DNA of 64,000 nucleotides from Gerris lacustris (Eukaryota > Arthropoda > Insecta > Hemiptera > Gerridae), in contig OX578280.1 in assembly GCA_951217055.1 (NCBI GenBank), positions 34,663,128 through 34,727,127 on the forward strand. Reading direction: 5' to 3'. Shown piece by piece: positions 23,690 to 35,584 of the stretch. Below the pieces are notes generated by a model. It ran no database searches, had not been told where the DNA came from, and saw nothing but the letters and a program-made list of their open reading frames with translations. A program made the translations under genes and the position numbers. Within the stretch, counting starts at the first letter, position 1, and the number at the start of each line of letters is the position of its first letter.

Positions 23690-24780
23690 TTTTTTAAAAA
23701 ATATATATTAGCCATTAGCTCTATAAACCAGTTAAACTTATTTATTCATTCTACCTCTCATCTGGGATAAATAAATAAGCTAGAATGCCTATATCTGTAT
23801 TCGTATTTTAATTCCTTTAAATAATTATAATTGATATAATTTGAATGTTCATTTTATAAATAGATTATTTAGTAATTTTAATTAAAAAATAAAAAATGAA
23901 AAATAAGTATTGAATTATAAATTTTGATTTCAAATCGAATTAACAATATAAATATTATATGCAATGAGATTAAAATAAAAACTGATGGCTACATTTAAAC
24001 AGATTATTAAAATAATTATGAAAAAGGTTTGTATATATTTTATTAACGATGCTTAATTATGATTAAATTTTTAATTCAAATTAGATTCTAATTAATAATA
24101 AAATAAAATGAAAAAAATGAAAATAACTGAACCGAAAAGCAACCCATAAACACTTTTAGAGCTTTGAACTGGATTAATGTTTTTTTTTAACACTGTAAAT
24201 TAGAGATGAAATCAGAATTATCTTTTGGAGTGGAAAATAAAAGTGGCTTTGTCGAAAATCCTTCAAAAAGATTGAAAGGCGATTTTATTTTCCTTTTTCT
24301 GTAAATCTTTGCCGTTTTTGACGTCAGACGATTCCGACGAAAATTGGCTGAAAATTCTTGCTCGTGTTTTTACAATTTATATTCAATTAACGAGGCTTAA
24401 GTTTACTTACCCTTAGGGAAAGGATTTTGAAGTGATTATGCAACTTTTCATGAAAATATTTGAAACGATAGCTGGGTGTTGTATAATCTTAAGCATACAA
24501 TCCACTTTCTCAACCCGCTTGGATTATTTGAAAAACGAGGAAAATGGATTATAACAGAAACAGCTAACACAGTTTAAATGAAGCTAGAAACATAGTAATA
24601 ATTCAACTTTCCGATTTGATTAATTTTCTTTGAACAACAATAATATCGTCAAACAATAATAAAAGAATATCTCAAATAGGATCCAAAAGGAAGCAGTGAT
24701 TATTTAAGAATTTTTAACCAGACTTATTTTTGTATCTTTTAAATTATTAAATTTCAAAATAACAATAAACTTAATAAAAT
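23690..24780. other. AT-rich stretch without recognised features
   Basis: Mostly A/T sequence; a short string GGATTATTTGAAAAACGAGG at 24521 also occurs near 10762 in a related form, so old repeats are present. Confidence 0.45.
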
Positions 24781-24797
24781 ACAAAACAAGTTATGGT

Positions 24798-24940
24798 ACT
24801 TCTTTAGATTGTTACTTCCCTATGTTTTTCCGTCCAATGTAATTTGAGACAAAGGAATATCACTCTTCGCTTTTTATAAGGGGAGTAACAGTCTAAAGAA
24901 GAACATTCCGTACACCTTATTAGATTGCTACTCTCTTCTG
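24798..24940. repeat. Hairpin repeat (GTAACAGTCTAAAGAAG), copy 1
   Basis: CTTCTTTAGATTGTTACTTC (24800) is complementary to GGAGTAACAGTCTAAAGAAG (24883-24902), and a further half unit ACATTCCGTACACCTTATTAG follows. The same unit in compact form is at 44690-44778. Confidence 0.7.
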
Positions 24941-24949
24941 TTCTTGGAA

Positions 24950-25505
24950 CGAAATTCTTTACGAAACATTACAGTACCGGAAGTGAATCCGAAAAAAAAA
25001 AAGTCCGGTCACAAAACCGACTATCTCAAAATAGACCAATGTCGATAACTTGAGAAAAAGTTAACCGATTTAGTTGAAATTTGGTACACATGTTCATTTT
25101 ACCAATGCCCAGGACGAGTTCGTTGGACCAGCGCAAGCTTTCGCGCGCAACAATCGCGAAAACGTAAGCTTAAAATGTAAAATTGAAATTTTAGAAAGAA
25201 AAAAATGCTAACTTCCACATACTCGATGAGACATACAAAATATAATCTGTTGTATAACCAATCGCTAAAACTATTAAAGCGGACCTAAACGTTTAAACTA
25301 GAGAAACAACGATTTTACCGATATCTTTCGTTCTATCGTAACGATTTTAGTAAAACATGAAATACATAGTCTTAAGTAAAATTGAAACAGGTATATAAAA
25401 TTTCAACTTGATACAGGCAGAAGTTTTTGTGCAATGAAATGATAAATTTTATAATTGCTTAAAAGGAGACATCCGGAGCGTGTAGTTGGGTGGAATAATG
25501 AGAAT
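24950..25505 (+). repeat. Divergent GCGAGC-family copy
   Basis: Shares GATAACTTGAGAAAAAGTTA, GAAATTTGGTACACATGTTC, GCGCGCAACAATCGCG and ACTATTAAAGCGGACCTAAA with the copies at 16978 and 17980. The left end resembles the variant ends at 39441 and 45710 (ACGAA..TTCTTTACG... and ACAGTACCGG). The outer inverted termini are not preserved. Confidence 0.75.
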
Positions 25506-25559
25506 GCAGGGTGGCTACCCCACTACTAGCATTTCAAATTAGGATTTTGTTGTACAGAG

Positions 25560-25880
25560 CTGGCATTGGTCTTACTCGACGAAGAATTTGATCTCTACAA
25601 CATTTGCTTCAAGGTGTATGGTAAGAAGTTTAGTATTTAAGAATTTTAAGGTTGGACGTCAAAAAGCGAAAATTTTAAAAGTAGGTATTTTGCGAATGTC
25701 TCGAAAACTATACTATACCGGACACATGTTTATAGGAACCTATTGCTACCTAAGCGTAAAGTTTTCTATAAGATCCCGAAGTGGTTTCATTCCGGGTTTG
25801 ATTGGCCACATTTACATACTTGCTCTAAATAGGAACCTCAACTGCTTTAATCCCTGGACTGACCCAGACACAATTTTACT
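25560..25880 (+). repeat. Unassigned repeat-like segment
   Basis: A 103-codon open frame spans most of this stretch, but its tail (from about 25848) is the dispersed repeat shared with 18800-18850, and no domain is recognisable. It is more likely an old mobile element piece than a gene. Confidence 0.4.
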
Positions 25881-26029
25881 AACTGTTACAATTAATTAAG
25901 TTTCTAAGATCGATATCTACAGAATAAAACCTTAAACTTATGCAATTATAGGTAATGATAATGATAATATCGAAAGATAAATATATAGTTATTCTATAAT
26001 TATAAAACTTATGGAAATAGCATAAACTG

Positions 26030-26110
26030 ACTCCCACATAAATTTACGTGGAGAGACAATTTGTGTTATTCCTTTAAGATGACCTCTATAGACGCTCCCA
26101 TATCTAACAT
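26030..26110 (-). repeat. Fragment of the fold-back repeat family at 56630-56953
   Basis: On the minus strand it reads TAGATATGGGAGCGTCTATA, GAGGTCATCTTAAA, then TCTCTCCACGTAAATT, in the same order as 56633-56700. Confidence 0.7.
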
Positions 26111-26114
26111 ATAA

Positions 26115-29100
26115 CGTATGCTTATTTAAAGTTGTAATCTTAAAAATGAATTAAATTCTATATTATAGCCAGAATCTAGTTGTTAAGGTCACTCTATGGT
26201 CTACTGTTTACATTAATAAAATAGGGTGATCATGTTCATTTTTTACATTGATATTTATTATTCTCATTATTTGGCTCAGAAAATACTGCTTAAGTTACCT
26301 GTAATGCACCAATTTATATCTTGAATACCTTGCTCAGGCACAACTATCGTTATCATAGAATAATAAGGAGCAGTTTAGGAATAAATAAACATAACTTTCG
26401 TCCACTATATCCTCGTTATCTCCTGCCAAGGAATGAAAGGAATAAATATTATGAAAATGTGTGAAAGAAAACTGGTTTTTTTTTCTCCTTGAAATGGCAA
26501 CCAGTGGTAAAGTCTAGAAAAAGCTTGTTTTCAATTCGCCCCTGACGTCGACTATGGGATAACAAGGTTCTCCATTCAGCGAGGTCCCATACAATACCCG
26601 GGGCAACTTTAAAAGCGAAACCTCTCACACACAACAAAAACTTTCTCTCCGAGAACAACTCAGACTTATGAAATCTCAAGGACGTAGACGATTTTGGAGT
26701 AAAGAATACATTCTTTCTCAGACCGAGAGTTATTTACACAACCAGTTCTCATTTTCAAGTATCTTGGGATAAAAATTTCCTCGGTTATTCGAGGAGTCTG
26801 GGGAGGGATTTATAGAGAACATTTTATATTCATTGTAGCTTATAATAAAATATTCGTTGTAGCCTTGTTCAAAAGGTTTCAGTTAAACTCCAAATTTAAT
26901 TTAAACTGTTCAAGGTGTTTTGCGGTTTTTACCCTCCCGTGTAAAATAAGGACAAAGTGAGTTTTTGAATAAAGGCGTCGCCCAATGAAATTAAAAAAAA
27001 ATTGATTGAAATGATAATCAATTTTAGTATATATTGAAATAAATATTTATAAATTCACTATTCTACATCCCCCTTTAAGAAATCTAATGATCTCGCAGGC
27101 AGATAGCTGCGAATTGAAATAGCTCATTCCTTGCCTGCTAGAACCTTTTGGAAATTTACAATATTCTAACCATAAACAACCCCCAGAAAATATTACTAGA
27201 CCTTTGACAGTTTTGCGTTAACCTCGAACCATCGCGGAATTGAAACAAAATATTCAGTTTGCCATATGATAAATCAAGAGGGAAGTCTATGAAGAGTTAT
27301 TGAGAATCGATCGAGTAAATGTATATTCTACTACATGAAGGAACATGAGGAGGACATTTGACAGAAATTGATTTTCATTACTGAAGAAGGTGTATACTAA
27401 AGGGAAAATATAAGTTTATGAAGATTTGTCTGACTTATTGGAGTAAAAAAAAAACGGCGTTTGTCATGGGATACTCTATACTTAAGTTTCTGTTAGCAAC
27501 TAATGTTAATTAAGATTGATATGAATTACAGAAAACATTAATGGTGAAAGCTTGCGCGAAACGACAAAAAAGATATTTTTTATTTAATCAAATAGCAACG
27601 ACTTGGTTTAGGTTCTAGGTAACAAAAAATATTAAAGTCAATGAAGTAATTAAGTTTTAACGCTTTCTTGCCAAGATCTCATAATAACTACACTTACTTG
27701 GTATAAATGAACTTTCAAAGAATTTATTTCCAGATCTTCTTGGAATCCCATATAACTATTTAATTATTAAAGAAGTGGTTTTGTCGCTGATAAAGTTGAT
27801 GCCGGTTTCACTGTCAATTTAACAACTATTAACAGTTTCTGGTTTTAGTTACCACAACAACCTGAACGGCTTGGTGCAGATGAGGTAAACTTTCTCCTAC
27901 TTACAAAGTTGTTGCTTCAGCGTAGCAAAACTTTAGTTTAACAACAATTACCGTGACGGAGCTTCTAAATAAAGTATTAACCTTCTGCATCGATTGGAAT
28001 AGTAGAATCTGAACAGAATTAAGTATTTTGATTTGACTAAAACCTTCATTTTCCATGCTAATCTCTTTTGAAGGTCTTAAGTTGCTTAAGAATTACAAGA
28101 AATAAGGATTATATTCTCTACCAAATTTGATAATGAGTTCAAATGATATCTTTGTCCCTCGGCAAATTTTACTAATGCTACAACCTCATTTTAATTTGTC
28201 ACTAAGGGTAGCTCAAAATAAATAAAATCACAAAAGAACATATAAATACACGTAAATCATAGTTTAATAAACATTTCGAGTATGTAAATACATAATTTTT
28301 CAAAGAAGTATATTTAAAGTTGAAAATAAATTCTGCAAAATATTTAGAAATGACAGTCAAAAGGATATACTATATTTATACTTATATGCGAATAATATTC
28401 GGACCTAACTCTCAATTTTAAAGGGTCTAATTTGGAAAGATAAATATCTCAAGCATTTTTATACCTCTAAAACAGGCAATACTAGAATACATATAAACAT
28501 ACATATTCATATGAAGAACTAATGAAATTGAGATTTTAGCTTAGACTAATCCAAAAGCTTCATGTTCCGAATGACCCAAGCTGGGATTAAAATAAATAAA
28601 AGACACCCTTACCCTAGCCCTGTCTAATTACACAGTCCTTTATCATCATATTTCTCTCTAATTTTTCCTCTTTTTTACATCGTTTAACCGAGGCTATGTT
28701 ATAAATCGTACTAAAACTTTTGCAGTGGTTACAAAAAATAAATATTCTTTGTTACACTAACAACCATAAAGGGAGCCTTTCAAAATGTAATTAGACAGAA
28801 TATATATACGGTTGTTTGTTCTTCTAGTTATATAAAATTAAAAAAGTATACAACCTATCTCATTATTTTTAAATACTAGGAAATAATACTGAATAAAGCA
28901 AAAATAATTGCTAAAATTCATCTTATTTTAACATTAATTATGCTAGCAACTTAAATATTAAATAAATGTTTCCTAAGAAGTACGGCAGGCTTAACCATTT
29001 ATTATTATTATTAATGTGTGGTAATACCCCCTACCCGAATAATTCAAAACATGCTGGTTCCACAGCTAGAAGTTAATTCCTCTTGTATAGTCAAATACCA

Positions 29101-29140
29101 TCCTCCCACTCCCGACACTCGTAACGTCATATAGCTTAGA
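26115..29140. other. Three kilobases without a recognised gene
   Basis: A patch of more balanced composition at 26510-26700 holds a 76-codon minus-strand frame (26449-26679) with no recognisable domain; I could not match it to any family. The rest is AT-rich sequence without clear repeats. Confidence 0.45.
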
Positions 29141-29184
29141 CCTGTTAAAATTACAACTTTCGGGCTCCAAGAAAATTTTATCTG

Positions 29185-30065
29185 ATCATATTTTTTCGAA
29201 GTTGCTGAATCCGAATCTTAAGTCAAAATTTCTCCTATACGTACAGTTTTCCCGGAAAATGCACCTAAAGTTCGGAAAAATTGTGATTTTGGGTGTTTAT
29301 CGACCCAATTTTTCGCTCAAAAAAATGTTTAAAAAAAAAAAAATGTATTGGGCGTTCTAATATCGTCAAACCATGAAGATCACGAATCTAAAGTAAAAAA
29401 AAATCTGCTGATCATACTTTTTTAAGAAAATTGAAAAAAAGAAATTCCGATTTTTCCTCATTTTGAGTCTTTGTATTTCTATTGCTTTTTCAGTTATATA
29501 ACTAGTGTTTTGTGTCTTTATTCTAGAGAATTACAATATATATAACCAAGGGGGGGGGGGGGGGGGGGTATAATAAAAAAAGGGCAAAACCACAACTTGT
29601 ACGTACTTTTATCAATTAAATATGATATCCTAAAATACAATATCCCCCCCCCAAATGTTTCTTGTGCCCCCTCCCCCTCGGTAACATCCATTTTAATCTA
29701 GAATAATGTCAATAAAAATCAGAAAAAGCCACAAAACATTTGTTATATAACTGAAAAAGAAATAAAAATACTAAGACTCAATATGAGGAAGAATCGATTT
29801 TTTTTTGTTTCGTATTTTTCAATTTTCTTAAAAAAGTAAGGTCAGCAGAATTTTTTTGACTTTAGATTCGTGTTCTTCTTGGTTTGAAGATATTAAACGC
29901 CCAATAATATTTTTTTTTTACAAAATTTTTTTGTGAAAAATCCCCAAAAACACAATTTTTCCGAACTTTAGGCGCATTTTCCGAGAACACTGTACATATA
30001 GGAGAAATTTTGACATCAGATTCGGAATTAGCACACAAAAATTCAAAAGAAAAGGACATTTTCAT
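29185..30065. repeat. Long imperfect inverted repeat, ~400-bp arms
   Basis: The left arm (about 29185-29545) and right arm (about 29690-30060) pair through many blocks, for example AATTTCTCCTATACGTACAG against CTGTACATATAGGAGAAATT, and ATTGGGCGTT against AACGCCCAAT. A G run (29550-29567) and a C-rich patch (29643-29687) occupy the centre. The arms differ at many sites, so the element is older than the one at 8175-8691. Confidence 0.85.
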
Positions 30066-30849
30066 TTTGAAGTTATCAGTAGTTTTTGTGTTATCAGTAC
30101 ACTGGCGATGACTGTGTAGTCGGAACCTTTATATTTTTATCAATTATGGTTTGTCAATATACTGATTAATTGTGCTATGTTTCGTTTCTTAACTACATGT
30201 TACCAATTTACTTTCATTATGAATATTTACCGTAAAATCTCAATAAATACTATTATCTGTAGACAACATAAGTTGCTTTCTCTTAAAAAGACAATGTACA
30301 AATAACTTTAATAATTATTTAAATCCATCATAATTTTTAATCTTTCAGAGTCAAATACATGATCAGTTTAACGTGCAAGATTTTTACATAGGCGAAAATA
30401 TTTCACAAATGTTTAATGACTTCATGGAACAATAATTGAAGCAAGTCAATAACAAAAGGGCCCGAGATGGCACGAATACTTTTGGTCAATACCAAACCTG
30501 ATCGGGGTTCGGTATTGACTCGGTAGTTCAAACTACAAAGGAAATGGAACGGACCAAATACCAAACAAGAATTCAATATATTGCCCTTGTCATTGCATGG
30601 GGATTCCAAATTGAATGGGAGTAAGGTTTTTTTTCAGGAGAAACAAAAAGTGAAAGATCAAGCAGATATTTTAATTTAACCTATTTTGTCGTATAAGGTC
30701 TACAAACCAAAATATAATTTAAGTGAAATGTCATTCGACAAATAGTCAAAATAAAATTTAAGGATACGAAACTTTCAAAAACTTAGAATCAAAAAACAAA
30801 TTTAATTTTAAATTAAAAAAAAGTCATGAATTGCAGACAAGCACCTCTT

Positions 30850-31300
30850 TACATTCTCATATAAAGAGAAAGTATTGTGATGGCACGAAAATTCGAGTTT
30901 GAGATTTTGATGGATTTACACGTTTTGAGGTACCCCGAGTTCAAAATAGTGGTTTAAATAAAAATAGTTGGTCTGTCTGTCTCACTTCGTGCAGACGCGC
31001 CCTACACTGCGCCGGAGCCTACACTGCTGGATTGGTTTCGACGAATGTTAGCATTCATGATCAGAAAAATCATACCCCGAGGCGAAATCGAGAAATCAAT
31101 TTCAGCTCCAAATTTAGGGGCGCTAACCACCCAAAGCCTCTAAAGAAACGTAAAAAAAAGTCTTGAAAAATGTTCCAACGATTTTGTAAACAAATTCTAA
31201 GATGTAATGCATTTAAATACGAATCTAATGATATAAGCCGTTTTCTAGGGGAAAAAATCCAGTTTTCGAGATATTGATGAAAATAAATTCTGATTTTGTT
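30850..31300 (-). repeat. Family Y repeat, large copy
   Basis: Begins on the plus strand with the palindromic end TTCTCATATAAAGAGAA, then GTATTGTGATGGCACGAAAA, GATTTACACGTTTTGAGGTA, a GGTCTGTCTGTC tract, CATACCCCGAGGCGAAATCG, and GATATAAGCCGTTTTCTAGG. This is the same order as 60289-60700. The tRNA-like segment is missing. Confidence 0.85.
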
Positions 31301-31367
31301 GAAAATCGAAAACCAAAAGTAAACAACCGTCAGTTAAACACATTTTGAATAATATATTAATATATTA

Positions 31368-31400
31368 TATTACGTGGCTTTATCATTGAAGCGAGCTTAA
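31368..31400 (-). repeat. Solitary end of a GCGAGC-family element
   Basis: ACGTGGCTTTATCATTGAAG followed by CGAGCTTAA is the reverse complement of the conserved right end (CGCTTCAATGATAGAGCCAC) seen at 17690-17720. Confidence 0.65.
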
Positions 31401-31854
31401 TGCAAAAAATATTTAATACTACTAATAATCATGATGAGTTTATAGTTTAAAAGGATGATTGGAGAAGACGGTATTCCTGGGTAGGATTCTCAATTCACTT
31501 GGAAGGTTCTATAAGAGGGATCCTAAAGGTAAAGGTGGGTTCACAGTGACAGCTAGTGGATCCACACGCGTATCCGTCTGCATGGTAACAATATATTCAT
31601 GTTTTTTGGGATCTGGCACCGTGATTATATGAGAATGTTAGTGTGAGTTGTAAAGGACCGATTTTTTTCTTTTTTGGAATTATTTGAAATTCATACAGAC
31701 GCTTTTCTGGATAAATATTTTTCTTTTAAATTAATCATTGATATAAAATATTAATTTTTATAAATCAACCTGTAAACAAGTAAACAGTTGTTATTTTGGG
31801 AATTACTGACTTAAAAGGGTTGGGTAATACCACTGATATAAAACTTTTTACTAA

Positions 31855-32045
31855 AGTTTTTTTTAAGGTACAACCCCCAAATTGAGAGTTGAACATCATT
31901 TCTTGATTTCGCCTTGGGTTTTAATTTGTATTATTTCTGCACAGACTACAGCCAACAGACAACAAAATGTTTTAAAAAACTACTTTTTTGGACTAAGGGG
32001 CCCTTAAAACGAGTAAATCCATTAAAATCTTTCAGTATTAATATA
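31855..32045 (+). repeat. Family Y repeat, degraded fragment
   Basis: Recognisable pieces are ATTTCTTGATTTCGCCTTGG, CAGACTACAGCCAACAGAC, AAAACTACTTTTTTGGACTA and GAGTAAATCCATTAAAATCT, in the order seen at 54920-55110. Confidence 0.7.
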
Positions 32046-32663
32046 CTTTCAGTCTATTGATACTACGTGTATGTATATAACTAACTATAGGTAAAGAACT
32101 AAGGAAATAAACCTTCGATATGGGTAAATTCCAAAAAAAAACTAAACTAAATAAGTTAAAACATCACATAAAATATGAAGATTTTTCTAAAATATATAAA
32201 TATACAGCCTCAGTACTTATAACCATTTCAATCCAAAATATTAAAATATATATTACGAATAATCTCATTAACGAATAGATATAATTTATTAAAAAAATAA
32301 TAATAATACTCCCCAGATGATATTTACCTTGTGATTTCAGCAGTGGTGAGTATTATGTAAGCGAGGTTAAGTTAATTTAAATACTCAATATAAGTATAAA
32401 AAAAATTTGTAATCATAAAAGCTTTACAATTCTCCATATTATCTAATATTTATTTAGCAGTGTCCATTATTAAAATTGTTCAATTGAAATATTTAAGTTT
32501 TTATTTTTCTGAAGTAGGTACATATATTATATTATATTGATTTTAAATATTTAGAATATATCCAGAACGTGAATAAAAATATACTTCTTTTCACAATACT
32601 TTTATCCGAGTGAAACCTGTCAAATATGTCAATTTAGAAGAATAACGCCGGGAAATGAGAAAA

Positions 32664-32667
<4 letters not shown>

Positions 32668-32741
<74 letters not shown>
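32668..32741. repeat. (AT)n microsatellite
   Basis: About 72 bases of alternating AT. Confidence 0.95.
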
Positions 32742-32745
<4 letters not shown>

Positions 32746-33115
32746 GAATAAAAAAGGGGTGGGAAGAGAAAAAGAAAACTCATTCAAAGGACACCCCAAA
32801 ACACAAACATTGGATTATTGAAGAGACAAAGGGAGAATCACTCTAACAAGTCTGTCGAGTTGATAAAATAATGCTTGTTTTCCAAGAGGACATTTTTTGG
32901 GGGGATGTAGGCCTCTCACCTTTTTAACAATATCAGCTTTAAGTCTTTGACAAGGCACCAATGAATGAATGCCTTTCTCCTACGTGACAATGGCAACAAA
33001 GTTAGAAAGGCCGGAATTAAAAACGGGAAATTTGTGATTCTAAAAAGAAAAAAGTTTTAACACAAAATGATAATATCATCGACTGTGTTTTTCTCCAATG
33101 TGTGATAGCGACTCA

Positions 33116-33344
33116 TCATGAAAGAGGTGTAGTTCAATAACCCAACAACGTCTTCACACAAAAATTGTAATTGAAACAATTGACCGGTTTCGGCTGTTCT
33201 AAAGTAGCCTTCTTCAGATAATCATGAGGTTACTGGATGCTTGAGGTTAAGACTGCTTTAGAACAGCCGAAACCGGTCAATTGTTCCAATTACAATTTTT
33301 GTGTGAAGATGTTGTTTGGTTATTGAACTACACCTCTTTCATGA
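33116..33344. repeat. Fold-back element, ~96-bp arms
   Basis: The left arm (33116-33211) and right arm (33249-33344) are nearly perfectly complementary and contain TTGACCGGTTTCGGCTGTTC and its reverse complement. The ~37-base centre carries CTTCAGATAATCATGAGG. No coding capacity. Confidence 0.9.
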
Positions 33345-33454
33345 CAAAATGATAATGTTAAAATTATTATGCTACTATATTTATTTTTTATTTTTGCGAT
33401 ATGTACAGTTTTTTCCTTTCTTAAAATTTAGTAAACATTATTAAACCTAATTTT

Positions 33455-33970
33455 AGTTGAAGTGAGCGTAAGCTAGCTTCTTACATTTAACATACTACGC
33501 ATTCTATCTGTGTGTGTGTCGGAAACGTGTGACGATAACTTAAATAATAGTTGACCAATTTTGGTGAAATTTGGTACACATGTTCATTTTACCAATGCCC
33601 AGGACGAGTTCTTTGGATAACGTTATCCGCCTGAGCGCGCACGACGCTCGCATAAACATTTTAAATTGAAATTTTAGGACGGAACTTTTTTTTTAATAAA
33701 ACTTTAAATACATCGCCTACAGTAAAAGTGAAACAGCCATGTAAAATTTCAACTTTATACAAGTAGAAATTTACGTGTAGTGAAGTGAAACATTTTATAA
33801 TAGTTGAAAAGGAGGTCCGAAACGTGCGTAGTTAGTGGAATAGTAACAATGCAGGGTGGATCCTCACCATATCAACTCATCATCATAATCTATTTTCTTA
33901 ATATTGAATACATATATATATTATTATTCTATATTATTTATTCAACAATAGAGCCATGCGATGCATACCC
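33455..33970 (+). repeat. GCGAGC-family copy, diverged
   Basis: Starts TTGAAGTGAGCGTAAGCTAG, contains GAAATTTGGTACACATGTTC, GCGCGCACGACGCTCGC and AATGCAGGGTGGATCC, and ends CAACAATAGAGCCATGCGAT. It is shortened internally relative to the 17-kb copies. Confidence 0.8.
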
Positions 33971-34139
33971 TTTATCTTTCTTAAATTTGTCATAGAAATA
34001 TAAAATATACAGAACAAAATAGAAAAGACATCGTGTTGGGGGGTTAAAGAGACTTAGGGCCTCTCACACTAACTTTATTAATTTTGCACTACCCATTTTT
34101 CTATTAGGAAATAGACATAAAACACTTCCAGCCATGACG

Positions 34140-34345
34140 AATGTTAAGGCTAGACTATTCGTGTAGACAGTCGAATCGGACGGCTCTGAACCGCCTCACT
34201 AGAGCCGCTTCAGTCGCGCGGCTGCAGCCGCGTCATTGAAAAGGGTTCCATTCATTTACATAAAAGGAGTCCTATTTGAGCGGCGCGGCTGCAGCCGTGC
34301 GGCTACAGCGTTTTCAGTCGCTGCATTGACACTCCGTCTTAAAAA
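34140..34345. repeat. GC-rich MITE-like island
   Basis: A sharply GC-rich block with repeated GCGGCTGCAGCCG motifs in near-palindromic arrangement (34218-34230 and 34286-34298), bounded by AGACTATTCGTGTAGACAG on the left and GCATTGACACTCCGTCTTA on the right. Composition and symmetry suggest a small DNA transposon derivative; the superfamily is not identifiable by eye. Confidence 0.55.
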
Positions 34346-34349
34346 GGTT

Positions 34350-35360
34350 GTTTGCAAGAGATACAAACCTTTTTTCAAACACTCCAGCTCGTTTACCTTT
34401 TGATGCAAGTTCTACGATGTTCATTTGAACATTACTACAAAACAATACTTAACACATAATGGATTCTTTGCAGGAAAATCTAGGCACTGAAGATGACCAC
34501 TGATATTTGATGCCTTTGTTGTTACTTTTGAAAAGAGAAACCTCTTTCTTCCTTTATCACTTGCAAGTATTTTCCTACTAAGGATAATAAAGAAAAGCAT
34601 TAGAACTAGAGGAATTTTTTTAACCTCATTCTCACAGATAATAGTGTTACAAGAATGCAATGTGTAAAAAGACATATTGTTTCAAATGAAAAGCTTTAAG
34701 ATTAAGGTATAGTTACATCGAGATGTTTTACTCTGATATAAGGGGAGAAAAGCTGGAGATGGAATACAAGGAATGTCTTGATTAGCTTCAACGAGATACG
34801 AACTAGGTACAGATTTATCAGACTTCTTAAATGCTTTAGAAGCTTTGAATGGAGAAAACACTTGAACATTGTCTTTCCCTTCATTAATCTGGTTTTTTCC
34901 ACGTGACTAATTACTAAATTCTTTTTACGTCAGTTAAAACGTCCTTATTTTTTAATTGATTAGTAACTTTTACAACCAAGTCAGTTTTCTACTGAGTCAT
35001 AGTGGAATTAGTCGATAAATTATAAAATATTAATAAATTAAGTTTAAAGAGAAAAGTGGATCATTAAATGCCACAAGAATATTTTATAGCAACTAGTTTC
35101 AACTACTTGCTTATCATTTATGAATTGATAATACAACTTAACCATAAGGAAACCAAAAGTGAAATATCATGTATTCAATTTCAAAATATATTTTTCCTTT
35201 TCATTCATTGTTTTCTAGTGTACAGTGTCCAATAGTTTTTATTGCTATAATCCATAGAGAAATTGTACGACATTCACATATACTGTACGTTATATCAAAA
35301 GCGAACAAGTAGTTTTAACAATTTTTAAAGTTCGTAGGCTTCCGCGGTTACAATTGTAAA
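34350..35360. other. AT-rich stretch without recognised genes
   Basis: Two minus-strand frames (34421-34675, 34702-34902) lack any recognisable domain. Confidence 0.45.
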
Positions 35361-35368
35361 GAAGTTCA

Positions 35369-35584
35369 AGGTCTTATGGTGGTGATCGCGTTTCGAAGGG
35401 TGTGCGTTACGACGTTTCGCTCCAAATGCTAGACGCATGTCAGGGGTGTTCATGGGGTCCTTAGTTTAAGACAGGTGTGAACATTTAAACTAGACAACAT
35501 GAACACTCCTGAATATGCTTCTAGCATTAGGAGCGAAACGTCGGGACGCACACCCTTTGAGACACGGTCACCACCGGAAGACCT
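35369..35584. repeat. Fold-back element, ~86-bp arms
   Basis: Left arm 35369-35454 and right arm 35498-35583 are complementary with several mismatches. The arms contain GGGTGTGCGTTACGACGTTT against its partner AAACGTCGGGACGCACACCC, and GGTGGTGATCG at the outer edge. The centre is about 43 bases. Confidence 0.85.

Noticed and set aside
26449..26679. 76-codon minus-strand frame in a more balanced-composition patch
   Set aside because: Considered as a possible exon, but no domain or convincing splice sites at both ends were found.
33062..33356. ACAAAATGATAAT direct repeats as a target-site duplication of the 33-kb fold-back
   Set aside because: The left copy lies about 40 bases outside the arm, so the spacing does not fit a simple insertion.
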